A stretch of 45,352 nt of DNA from a virus, in IMG/VR virus record IMGVR_UViG_3300029448_000084, positions 1 through 45,352 of that record. One strand, given 5' to 3'. This document shows positions 6,975 through 15,405 of the stretch, piece by piece; the first letter of the stretch is position 1, and every line of letters begins with the position of its first letter. The notes under the pieces were generated by a model. The model searched no databases, had not been told where the DNA came from, and saw nothing but the letters and a program-made list of their open reading frames with translations. The translations under genes were made by a program, and so were the position numbers.

Positions 6975-7619
6975 ATGATTACTGCTGATCTAGTATATTT
7001 AACACGAGGTGAGGAAGGGACTACTGAAGAGCATATTACTTACATAGCGAAAGTAAGTAACCCTTCCTTAGAAGCCCAGAAACTGCCTAGTCCCCGCCTT
7101 ATCAAAACCTGTATTAGGGAGGGGCACTGGTCTGTTTTCGAACATGCTCACATGACTATCGAAATTAATTGTCCCATGTGGTTAGCGACTCAGATCCTAA
7201 GACATAGGTCGTTTAAATTTCAACAATTCAGTGCGAGATACTCTAAGGTAAACCCTGAAATGTTCTTGCAAGAGGCTCGGGCTCCTCATCCCACCAATAG
7301 ACAGAAGTCAGAAGATACTTTCTCTGATGAGTTTAAGGAACAGTGGGAAGAGGTACAAGTTAACGCAGCTCACAATGCTTTAAGAGCTTATGATTGGGCT
7401 ATCGAAAACGGTATCGCTAAAGAATGTGCTAGAAATATTTTACCTGTGGGCACTATGACCCGTATGTACATGACAGGAGATATTAGAAGTTGGATTCATT
7501 ACATCCAGTTAAGAACTGGTAACGGAACTCAACAAGAACACATCGACTTGGCGAATAAGATTAAAGAAGTTTTCGTAGAAAACCTCCCCACTATTTCCGA
7601 GGCGTTAGAGTGGAAATAA
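6975..7619 (+). CDS. thyX: flavin-dependent thymidylate synthase
   Basis: The 214-residue protein carries the ThyX signature RHR-x7-S-x-R at residues 76-88 (RHRSFKFQQFSARYS), which binds FAD and dUMP. ThyX methylates dUMP to dTMP using methylene-tetrahydrofolate with FAD and NADPH, independently of ThyA. The length fits the family (about 210-250 aa). With NrdA, NrdB and the MazG-like enzyme it completes a local dTTP supply, as in roseophage SIO1. It is the last gene of the rightward arm, and its final 15 bases overlap the convergent gene on the other strand. Confidence 0.94.
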   Translation: MITADLVYLTRGEEGTTEEHITYIAKVSNPSLEAQKLPSPRLIKTCIREGHWSVFEHAHMTIEINCPMWLATQILRHRSFKFQQFSARYSKVNPEMFLQEARAPHPTNRQKSEDTFSDEFKEQWEEVQVNAAHNALRAYDWAIENGIAKECARNILPVGTMTRMYMTGDIRSWIHYIQLRTGNGTQQEHIDLANKIKEVFVENLPTISEALEWK

Positions 7620-7910
7620 ACTCTCTGTAACAAACATAATTAACGGTACAATAATAGTTGCGGTAGCTGCAATACCCACCCGTATCTCAGTACGTAAGAC
7701 AGCTTGGTCTTTGGAAAGTTTATTAACTTCTTTGGCTAGTGTATCTAGTATGTCTGTTTCTTTTAATTGGCTAGTGTGTTGTAGGGACTCTTTAGTTTCT
7801 ATGACCACTAGCCTTTCTCGTACTTCAGACAGATCATTTTTAATTTCTACAAGCAAATTATATAATCCCTGAACATTTGCTTCTTTGGGGGTGACATCAT
7901 GAAGAGACAT
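7605..7910 (-). CDS. coiled-coil protein with C-terminal membrane helix, holin/XhlA-like candidate
   Basis: The 101-residue protein has a long charged helical region (about residues 15-75, EIKNDLSEVRERLVVIETKE onward), then one hydrophobic segment at about 79-97 (VGIAATATIIVPLIMFV) close to the C-terminus. This soluble coil plus C-terminal anchor plan is that of hemolysin XhlA-type phage membrane proteins and some holins. It is the last gene of the leftward arm. Its 3' end overlaps thyX by 15 bases on the opposite strand. I see only a weak hairpin there (AGAGT-8-ACTCT at about 7608-7625) and no classical terminator. Confidence 0.6.
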   Translation of the reverse strand: MSLHDVTPKEANVQGLYNLLVEIKNDLSEVRERLVVIETKESLQHTSQLKETDILDTLAKEVNKLSKDQAVLRTEIRVGIAATATIIVPLIMFVTESLFPL

Positions 7911-7926
7911 TATCTGACAGTATCCT

Positions 7927-9864
7927 TTATTCTTCTGGCGTGTTTAAAAGATTTAGGCTTTGTAGGACTTCCTCTGTTCTTTCAGGGCCTTCCACCTCGA
8001 AAAGAATTTTGACGATAGAGTTTAACTCACGTTCAAATTGTTTGATATCACCAGATTTTCTCTTTACTTGTTCGGTCCCTAAGAGTTCAGAGCCCAGCAA
8101 CTGAGCACCAGGAGAAGGAATTCTGTTTAAACCAAGCGAAGCTAGTGGGTTGTCCGCAACAAAAGTTTCTTGGGCATTAACCGTAACCTTACCAGTTTTT
8201 TTATTAAACTCAATAGTAGGTACATTGGGATCCGGCACAAAAGAACTACGAGCAGCGAGATCTTGGGTGTACCTTAAAGATACAGGCCCTAACGTATTCA
8301 CTGCCATAGTAGCGTATCTATTAGCTGTACTTCTATCTCCCTTAGATACTAAGTAGCTAAGTAGATTCTCTCCCGTTTGTCCAGAGAAGAGGGTAGTTAA
8401 CAAATCTTGACCTTGACTGCCGTTAACAAACACTTCTTCTTTAGATAAGACTTCTAAGATATTATCGGCTCTTTGTTTTATGTGTTCTTGTCCCACTAAA
8501 TCTACTTGGGTATCGAAGAAAGTTCTCACATTCTCCGCTAAGACAGGATACTGGGTTTGTTTAGTTACACTATCTAAGTTACTAAAATTAAGAGCATCGT
8601 TGTCCCCGGTTCCTCTCTTGTAAGTATCAACAATATCTACAATTTGATTACCTGAATTTCCCGAGCCAAGAGCTCGCATCAAACCAGAGAGTTGGTCAGC
8701 ATTTAAACTTGAACCGAACCTGCTTATTGCAGCTAGCGCGGGCTGGTTGTACAACACTGCGTTAGCAATTAAATCTACGTTAGTGTCTGCTACCTTCCCG
8801 ATTACAGATAGTACATTTTCATCACCAATAATTTCGTTTTGTATCCTATCAAGCCTATCTCTGTATGCTTTTTGGATGGCAATTTTTTGTTCTAGAGAGA
8901 CTCCAGTACCCTCAAAGAGGGAATCGATCTGGCTGTCTAGATTAGCTCTGGTCAAGGTAAAGTTTTGTTGAATCTGTTGTACAGCTTCTAGACTAATCTG
9001 TTCTCCGGGTTTAAACACATTATCTTGTGACAAGAAAACTTGTTGTAGCACACCTTCGATCTGTTCTGCTACTAAGGTATCTAGTTGTCCTGTCGCAGAA
9101 GTAACAAGAGAGTTTAGTTGCAAATTTCTTTGTGCGGTTGTCAGGTTTAAGTCAGCTTGAGTAGCATTAAGCCCTCTGATGGTGTCGTCTAATTGTGCTC
9201 GGTTAGCTTGAAAGCGCCTCAACTTTCTTTCCGTCGCCTCAATATCATATTTGCCAAAGACAGTATCAATTGAATTAGGGTCTGTAGAAGACGAAGCAGA
9301 GACTAAAGCACCTAAGCTTGCAGCATCGTCTATAAGGCTCTTGTGTAGCTTTCTTTCAGCTGCTGCTACTCGACTAGACTCTTGTTCTTCTCGAATAGAC
9401 TCTTGTTCTTCTTGGTCACCCAGCGCCAAGATAGCCTGCCTAGCGGCGGAATCTACATTAGTACCAAAGGCAGACCTAAATCTTTTATCAATCTCGTCTG
9501 CGTATCGGGGAAACTGAGCCTTCAATCTCTTAGATTCTAAGTTAGCGTTGATGTAGTACTGGCTAGTCGTCATCTTACCCTGCTCTCTTGCGGAGTTTAA
9601 GCGACTAGAGCGGCTGTCCACTTCGTTACCAATAGTATCCGGTAAGTTAGCGTTGACTAACGCATCATCTAAGTCTTCCTTAGCTTCGTTAACCTTACGT
9701 CCAATCCTGTTTCGTTGCAGAGAGTCCGCTGCTTGCACAGCTTGCCCTAAAAACCTGACCCCTTCTTGAACAGATCTGCCCAAACCCCGGGTGCCTTGGT
9801 ACACACGAGGATCCACAGTAGGGATAACGTTAGGTTCGTTTAATTGAGTAAGAAATGAAGTCAT
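7927..9864 (-). CDS. internal virion protein (T7 gp15-like position)
   Basis: This 645-residue protein is predicted largely helical, rich in Gln, Asn, Leu and Arg, with no membrane segment. It follows the giant internal protein with a one-base start/stop overlap. By gene order (gp14-like, giant protein, this gene) it corresponds to a T7 core protein such as gp15 that enters the host with the DNA. Compared with T7, the order of the gp15- and gp16-sized proteins seems reversed. The assignment rests on size, composition and position only. Confidence 0.6.
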   Translation of the reverse strand: MTSFLTQLNEPNVIPTVDPRVYQGTRGLGRSVQEGVRFLGQAVQAADSLQRNRIGRKVNEAKEDLDDALVNANLPDTIGNEVDSRSSRLNSAREQGKMTTSQYYINANLESKRLKAQFPRYADEIDKRFRSAFGTNVDSAARQAILALGDQEEQESIREEQESSRVAAAERKLHKSLIDDAASLGALVSASSSTDPNSIDTVFGKYDIEATERKLRRFQANRAQLDDTIRGLNATQADLNLTTAQRNLQLNSLVTSATGQLDTLVAEQIEGVLQQVFLSQDNVFKPGEQISLEAVQQIQQNFTLTRANLDSQIDSLFEGTGVSLEQKIAIQKAYRDRLDRIQNEIIGDENVLSVIGKVADTNVDLIANAVLYNQPALAAISRFGSSLNADQLSGLMRALGSGNSGNQIVDIVDTYKRGTGDNDALNFSNLDSVTKQTQYPVLAENVRTFFDTQVDLVGQEHIKQRADNILEVLSKEEVFVNGSQGQDLLTTLFSGQTGENLLSYLVSKGDRSTANRYATMAVNTLGPVSLRYTQDLAARSSFVPDPNVPTIEFNKKTGKVTVNAQETFVADNPLASLGLNRIPSPGAQLLGSELLGTEQVKRKSGDIKQFERELNSIVKILFEVEGPERTEEVLQSLNLLNTPEE

Positions 9865-12800
9865 TAATCATTATCCCTTTCGTCTGCTTCAATGCGGCGT
9901 CTGATTGGATTGTCTTCTGTCAGTCTTTGTAACATTTTAGTTTCCATTCTCTCCGCAAAGCCTTCTTGTTTAGTTCTTAAGTCCACTTGCTTTCTAAACT
10001 CTACAAAAGTAAGGGGATCATCTTGAAACAGTGTGTTAATAAATTTCATTCTATTAGAAGCTGCGATTCTTTTAGCCTCGTCGTCTGAATTAATAAAATC
10101 AAACGAAGCTCTAGCATAAGAATCAACCAGATTAGACAGCTTACCTGATGTCTTTACACTATCTCCAAAGTTTTCGTCAAAGGCTTCTGCTAAATCGAAA
10201 GCTTCAGAGACATCATCTAACTGGAAACCCATAGCAGTTAAGAAGATCTCCTGATCTCCGCTTGCTCTAGAGTACAGAACAGAACCATTAGAAGAAATTA
10301 GCTTATTGGTCTTGTATAAGATGTATGCCTTTTCAAAACGGGAAAAGGAGGAGGCCAACCTACCAAATTGTTTGTAATCTTCTACACTGGGTAGATCGCC
10401 TGTGTGATAGGTCTGGTTCAAAGCCAGCATATAGTTATTAATAGCGCCAACTAATGAAGTTGCCTTACTATAGGTAGGTCCTAGTGCAGTTTCTAATGGA
10501 TTAACTGGTGAGTTGTGTATAGAAGAGATTAGTTCCCCGTTAAAGAGAGAAGAACCTAGGCGAGAAGCAGCATCACTATCGAACCCTAAGGATTCTAAGA
10601 TAACAGCATCTAAAACTCCTTCATCTAAGATTTCATTAGCTTTAGCCCCCGCCTCTTCTAACGACAGAGAGGTCTTACTAGAAATATACTGGGCAAAATT
10701 ATCTGTGGCTGTCCCGATAGCACTCATACCCAACATACCGGCAGAGCCGTACAAAGCAGCTTGACCCACTAACAACCTAGCCTTAGCCCCGGTGTCTAAA
10801 GTTTGACTCAAGAGCAGCTCAGCAAGCCTTAGATTATAAGATAGGAATTGAGTAGGGATAGAGAGAGCGCCTGATTGGAAGTTAGAAGCGGAAGCCCTCG
10901 TCATGTTAACTGTTAACTCGTCAGCGGCAGTGACAAAGTCAGCTACACTATCCGGGTTGTTAACATCTAATAAATTCTTCTTCTTCCTAAAGAAGTATTC
11001 GGCACTAAAGCCGACCAATCTATTTAGTCTCTCTGCTTCTAGGAAAGGGACACGACCCGCTTCTCTTACAGCATTTGTCCCACTTAAAAATTTATTTACT
11101 CGAAGCTGTCTTCCTTTAGTTTGGTCCACCAGTGTTAAAGTTTTACTGATGTTCGCAAAACCAGTAGACTGTAGTAGTTCTCCCATCTCAACAAAGTCTT
11201 CTGCGCTCTCAATAAACTTAGCTTTCTTCAATTGAGTAGCCATATGCTTCAAGAACTTAGGATCGTTATTAATTAGAATGGCCCTTAAAGGGAAATACAA
11301 GCTCATAGAGCGCAATGCTTCTTGAGGACGAAGGGAACTGATCACTGCTACTGTAGACGTCTGTACGGGCAGCTGACTGATGTCGAACAATCCTAGAGAA
11401 GTATCAAACACCATGCTTCTAGCAGCTTCTACTGGGTTAACAGATAGAGAATCCATTTCTTTCTGGATATACTCACCAACCTTACCCTTATCGTACACAT
11501 AATTAGTAAAAGTTCTGCGCAACTCGGTAAAGATATTATCTTCTACTGTTGGTTGGTTAACTAATCTCTGGTACGCAGTCGCGTGAGCCTGTGCTTGTCT
11601 TCTTAAGACAGTCGCAGGATTAGTTGTTTCTGTATTGTAAGCCGGGTTCATAATAACTTGAATGGTATTACGCCTACCCTGGTTGACTTCGTTAACCAAG
11701 GCTGGATCTAAGATATCTTTGAATGTTTCAAAGAAGGTGTCAGCAGCTCTGATCTTATAGTTAGCAAAAGAACCTAGATTAAGCGCATTCTTTAAGCCTC
11801 TATCAGCAGACAGATAGGGGTTAACTACAGCAGCAGGAGCCCCCTGAGCATCTGTTAAATGTTCCCCTCGTTTTTGGAGGAACCCATTACCATTAAAGTA
11901 GAAGTAGTCCACCAAATCACTTTCGGAATCGTTTAAAAACTCTTGCCTAAAGGTACTATTGGTATAGAAGGAGGGTCTTTCCCCGTCTTCTAACAATTCA
12001 AAAGGAATGTTAGGATTAATTTTATCTTGGCGCACTAGTTTATCAAAGTTATCGAAGCCTTCCATAGCAGTTCCGTCTAACAATTCATCTACTTTACTTA
12101 TATCTTCATCTAAGTAAGCTAGGCGAGCTGCTTCTAGATTGTCTGCAAAGTCTCTTCCTTCTTTCAAGCTCTCAAAGTTATAGAAAGTTCGAGGCTTCAT
12201 AAGGTATTGTTTATTAGTACGACCGGTAGCCACCCTACCTTGTTTTAAGAAGTATCTGCCCTGGTAAAGTCTATGACCACCCGGCTGGTAATTCAAAATA
12301 AACTGAGGAAGTGTGTGAGACTGTAAGGCAGACCGAGGAACAACAACTACAGTGGGGTCTAAACGATTCCCTGTTTCTAAGGTAACACCAAAGCTAGACA
12401 AATCATCAGAAAACCTAGGTTGTACTGCTACTAGGTTATTTTTATCCATGTAGTTTTTAAATTCAGTCGGGTCTAGATCACCTGGTTCGAATAAACTTCC
12501 CTTACTAGTGTCGAAGACGATCTCCTTATTAGCCACCTCTCCCACATCTAAACGGAAACGACCAATAAAAGTATTGTCTTCCCAACTTAAACTTTTATAA
12601 TTGTTTCGGTGAAGTTCAGAACGAAAGAAAGCATTTCTAAATGCGTAATCGACATCATTAATTTGTTGGAGGGTGTAGTAATTTGAAACTACAGTGTCAT
12701 TGACACGATCAGGACCCACAACAGAAGAAAGTTCCTGTGGTTTTAACCATTTCCCCGTCTCTTGACTATGGGTAACCAATGCAGTAACTGCTTCATCTAC

Positions 12801-14552
12801 TTTCTTGTTCCCCACCTTCAGACTTTTAGCCAATCTAGCAGCTGTTTCTTGCATTTTACCTTGAATTGAAGTGGCCATATGACCAGTGTTCTTCTGAACT
12901 GTGTTCAAAAACAGATCAGGAGATGCTAACACATTTAAATAAGGGCTTACTTTTGCTAATTTGTCCTTCGGTACAGAACCCAAAGCTCGAATAGGAAAAG
13001 AATTTTCCCCAACATCTACAGTAACTTTAATAAAATGTGGTCCCTGAGAAGATTCAATAGAATATTCCCCTGGTTTTAATCCATAAACATTTTCAGCCGC
13101 ACGCTTGGCTGTCTCCGGAGAGACAAAGCCCTTGCCCTTACCTTTTAGGGTGCCTAATAAAGCGTCAACCTGTAGGTCTCCTGTTAAAGGATCCACTCTG
13201 TAGATTTCCCCACCTAAGATATCAAAAGAATTGATGAGCTTTGTATCTAAATCTAATTCCTGTTGGCGTCTTCCCAGGGCTATTTCAATAGCCTGTGTCT
13301 TTTGAGCTTCATTTAGTCTATCAATTCTTTGAATCTCAACCGATTGATTGATAAAATTCTGTTGCTCTTCTAATTGTCTTGCTACATTAGGAGAGACGGA
13401 GGAAAGAACAGCATCATCAATAGTCTCAGCAGGATTAATACCCAATGATTTTTTAACCAGGGATACAGAAGAGGCGGCCTCTGCTTGTTTTAGAGGGGCT
13501 ACAGAAGACACTACATCATCTAGATTAGCAACATCTACTAGATCATCTTTGACTGCGTTAGCTATCACGTTAGAGGCTGCGTTACGCGCCCCAGATACTT
13601 TTAACAAAGTAGAGGTGTCCGCTAATCTGCCCGCTGTAGTGGCAGCACTTAGTGCGGTAGGAATAATATCAAGCAGATTAAAACCAGTGAAGGCTCTTTC
13701 TCCAGATTGAGAGAGACCAGCAGAGTTTGCTTCCAAAACTACTTGCAAAGACTGCAAAGCGTTCTTTCCGAACACCCCAGCTTCTATATCCTTTCGGTTA
13801 GAATCAAGATAGTTTCTCATGTCCTCGATGTTATCGAACTGAGTGAGCGAAGAGTAAAGATCGGTAGCTTGATTAGAGATTGAACGCCCTCTGATTTGCT
13901 TTAAAGCATCTGCTGGGGAAGAAGCACGCCCTAGAATTTCATAAAAGGGAATAAACAAACCTGCGACATCTCTAGTTTTTGCAACTAAACCCTGATCTTT
14001 AAAAACTTCACCAGCTTTTAAAAGCTCTTCTTGTAGTGCTTGATGTGCTAAGTAATGTCTATGTATCCCTGAATAATCTACTGGTTCTGCTTCTTCCAAA
14101 AGACTAGTATCAGAATCCTGGATACCAAGCTCAGTAAAAAAATCTGCTACTTTGTTTTCCACCACTGATTCTGGATTAGTCCTAGCATTAGAGACTACAT
14201 TAATAAACTCTGCTACTTGGTCCTCACTAGTTTCCGGATCATAAACCATGGAGCTTAAACGTTCCTGGAAGATTCTTTTCCTGGAAATATCATTGGCGAG
14301 AGACAAATCATCTCTTAGAATCCCCTCGTTCCCTGACAGAATCTCGTCCTCTAAGGCACGTATGCGAGAATTAAGATCAATCTGAACCTGTTGTTCAGGT
14401 TTTAATTCAGACAACACTTGTTGTTCTGCTAAAGCCATTTTGGTAGCTTTAACATTTAAATCTTCTGTATCCTCAGAACTTAAAGATTGTTCCTGAACAC
14501 TTACAGATTGTTTCAGTAGTCTAGTGTTGTCTACTGGTTTAAGTAAATTCAT
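9864..14552 (-). CDS. giant internal virion protein (T7 gp16-like)
   Basis: At 1562 residues this is the largest gene, comparable to the 1318-residue T7 gp16, which forms the inner core and is ejected into the cell envelope to form part of the DNA conduit. The protein is mostly helical. A stretch near residues 1075-1240 (containing LRPQEALRSMSLYFPLRAIL and SIPTQFLSYNLRLAELLL) resembles the central region of such proteins in marine podoviruses. I do not see the N-terminal lytic transglycosylase motif of T7 gp16, so wall opening may depend on another protein. Short hydrophobic stretches occur around LVGQAALYGSAGMLGMSAIG. It overlaps the gp14-like gene by 4 bases. Confidence 0.75.
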   Translation of the reverse strand: MNLLKPVDNTRLLKQSVSVQEQSLSSEDTEDLNVKATKMALAEQQVLSELKPEQQVQIDLNSRIRALEDEILSGNEGILRDDLSLANDISRKRIFQERLSSMVYDPETSEDQVAEFINVVSNARTNPESVVENKVADFFTELGIQDSDTSLLEEAEPVDYSGIHRHYLAHQALQEELLKAGEVFKDQGLVAKTRDVAGLFIPFYEILGRASSPADALKQIRGRSISNQATDLYSSLTQFDNIEDMRNYLDSNRKDIEAGVFGKNALQSLQVVLEANSAGLSQSGERAFTGFNLLDIIPTALSAATTAGRLADTSTLLKVSGARNAASNVIANAVKDDLVDVANLDDVVSSVAPLKQAEAASSVSLVKKSLGINPAETIDDAVLSSVSPNVARQLEEQQNFINQSVEIQRIDRLNEAQKTQAIEIALGRRQQELDLDTKLINSFDILGGEIYRVDPLTGDLQVDALLGTLKGKGKGFVSPETAKRAAENVYGLKPGEYSIESSQGPHFIKVTVDVGENSFPIRALGSVPKDKLAKVSPYLNVLASPDLFLNTVQKNTGHMATSIQGKMQETAARLAKSLKVGNKKVDEAVTALVTHSQETGKWLKPQELSSVVGPDRVNDTVVSNYYTLQQINDVDYAFRNAFFRSELHRNNYKSLSWEDNTFIGRFRLDVGEVANKEIVFDTSKGSLFEPGDLDPTEFKNYMDKNNLVAVQPRFSDDLSSFGVTLETGNRLDPTVVVVPRSALQSHTLPQFILNYQPGGHRLYQGRYFLKQGRVATGRTNKQYLMKPRTFYNFESLKEGRDFADNLEAARLAYLDEDISKVDELLDGTAMEGFDNFDKLVRQDKINPNIPFELLEDGERPSFYTNSTFRQEFLNDSESDLVDYFYFNGNGFLQKRGEHLTDAQGAPAAVVNPYLSADRGLKNALNLGSFANYKIRAADTFFETFKDILDPALVNEVNQGRRNTIQVIMNPAYNTETTNPATVLRRQAQAHATAYQRLVNQPTVEDNIFTELRRTFTNYVYDKGKVGEYIQKEMDSLSVNPVEAARSMVFDTSLGLFDISQLPVQTSTVAVISSLRPQEALRSMSLYFPLRAILINNDPKFLKHMATQLKKAKFIESAEDFVEMGELLQSTGFANISKTLTLVDQTKGRQLRVNKFLSGTNAVREAGRVPFLEAERLNRLVGFSAEYFFRKKKNLLDVNNPDSVADFVTAADELTVNMTRASASNFQSGALSIPTQFLSYNLRLAELLLSQTLDTGAKARLLVGQAALYGSAGMLGMSAIGTATDNFAQYISSKTSLSLEEAGAKANEILDEGVLDAVILESLGFDSDAASRLGSSLFNGELISSIHNSPVNPLETALGPTYSKATSLVGAINNYMLALNQTYHTGDLPSVEDYKQFGRLASSFSRFEKAYILYKTNKLISSNGSVLYSRASGDQEIFLTAMGFQLDDVSEAFDLAEAFDENFGDSVKTSGKLSNLVDSYARASFDFINSDDEAKRIAASNRMKFINTLFQDDPLTFVEFRKQVDLRTKQEGFAERMETKMLQRLTEDNPIRRRIEADERDND

Positions 14553-15049
14553 CCAGAACCACCAGAACCCAGCGAACTCAAGATAGACGAAACCCCCGAA
14601 GCAGCCTGTCCTAGCTGTCCTAACTGTCTGGCTTTAATAAGCTGTTGAGACGCGCTAGTTTGTAAAGTATTTAAGTCGCCTTGGGAACGAAGGAAGGATA
14701 AGTTACCTTGCGTTTGACTCACAATGCTTTGTCGAGAACCGATGGCACCAGAACTTTCTGTAGCTCCCTGCGCCTGGGCGGCAACTTCTGAGTTAGCTAA
14801 GGCAATCTGAGATTCTCTTAGAGCCCTGATGTTCTCTCTTCGTAGTCGCAACTCCGATTTTGACTTTTCAATCCTCGCTAATTTTCTGCTAGCTTTGGCT
14901 GATTGCCTACTTGACTGAACACCAGCACCCACCCCAGCACCTCCTGACGCAACAGCTAGGCCAATAAGAGCAGTAGTAGAGAACGGATCAGCAGTGTAAA
15001 CTGGTCCCGCTACAGAGAAAATTTCTATAAAGTTATATAACCAATCCAA
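14549..15049 (-). CDS. internal virion protein (T7 gp14-like)
   Basis: The 166-residue protein starts with a hydrophobic, glycine/alanine-rich segment (residues 25-45, TALIGLAVASGGAGVGAGVQ), followed by a long Arg/Gln/Ala-rich helix (50-110) and a Gly/Ser tail. This is the typical plan of T7 gp14, which inserts in the outer membrane during ejection. It lies between the GNAT-like gene and the giant core protein, matching the T7 order 12-13-14. It overlaps both neighbours (25 and 4 bases). Confidence 0.75.
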   Translation of the reverse strand: MDWLYNFIEIFSVAGPVYTADPFSTTALIGLAVASGGAGVGAGVQSSRQSAKASRKLARIEKSKSELRLRRENIRALRESQIALANSEVAAQAQGATESSGAIGSRQSIVSQTQGNLSFLRSQGDLNTLQTSASQQLIKARQLGQLGQAASGVSSILSSLGSGGSG

Positions 15050-15405
15050 GATTGTTCTCCTGTGTTAATGTCTGTACTTTTTTCAAAGTTAGCGAAACCA
15101 AACATTTTATTAAGTTTCAAAGCTTCGTTGGTAACAGCCTGCGTGTATACAGTCTTCACCCCTTGCTCCTCTAAATAATTTAAAATATCGCAGTGAGCAG
15201 TAAGCATGTCTTTATAAATACTTACGGACCATTTGTTTAAATAAACAAGGTGGTAGTACGCGATACTTTTATCATCTAAACTAAACCTGACGTCTACGCC
15301 TAGGACCGGAGTTCTGAGTATTGCTATTGACAATAAGGGACCAGCCGGTGAGTTGAAAATTCTTTCCATCTTCGGCTTCGAATCTAAGTCTAACTGCTCT
15401 TCCAT
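15025..15405 (-). CDS. GNAT-like acetyltransferase-fold virion-associated protein
   Basis: The 126-residue protein has the alternating pattern of a small GNAT fold. A beta-hairpin region (VDVRFSLDD, AYYHLVYL) is followed by a helix, then VKTVYTQAVTNEALKLNKMFGFANFEK, where the N-x-x-x-x-x-L-x-x-x-x-G-F ending is typical of acetyltransferases. The glycine-rich acetyl-CoA loop is poorly conserved, so activity is uncertain. Position matches T7 gene 13. The start at 15405 has AAAGG a few bases upstream and overlaps the tail tubular gene by 125 bases. An internal ATG at 15369 would still overlap by 89 bases and has a poorer site. Confidence 0.6.
   Translation of the reverse strand: MEEQLDLDSKPKMERIFNSPAGPLLSIAILRTPVLGVDVRFSLDDKSIAYYHLVYLNKWSVSIYKDMLTAHCDILNYLEEQGVKTVYTQAVTNEALKLNKMFGFANFEKSTDINTGEQSWIGYITL

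Noticed and set aside
7600-7640. Strong bidirectional terminator between the converging arms
   Set aside because: Only a 5-bp hairpin without GC-rich stem or T-run is visible.
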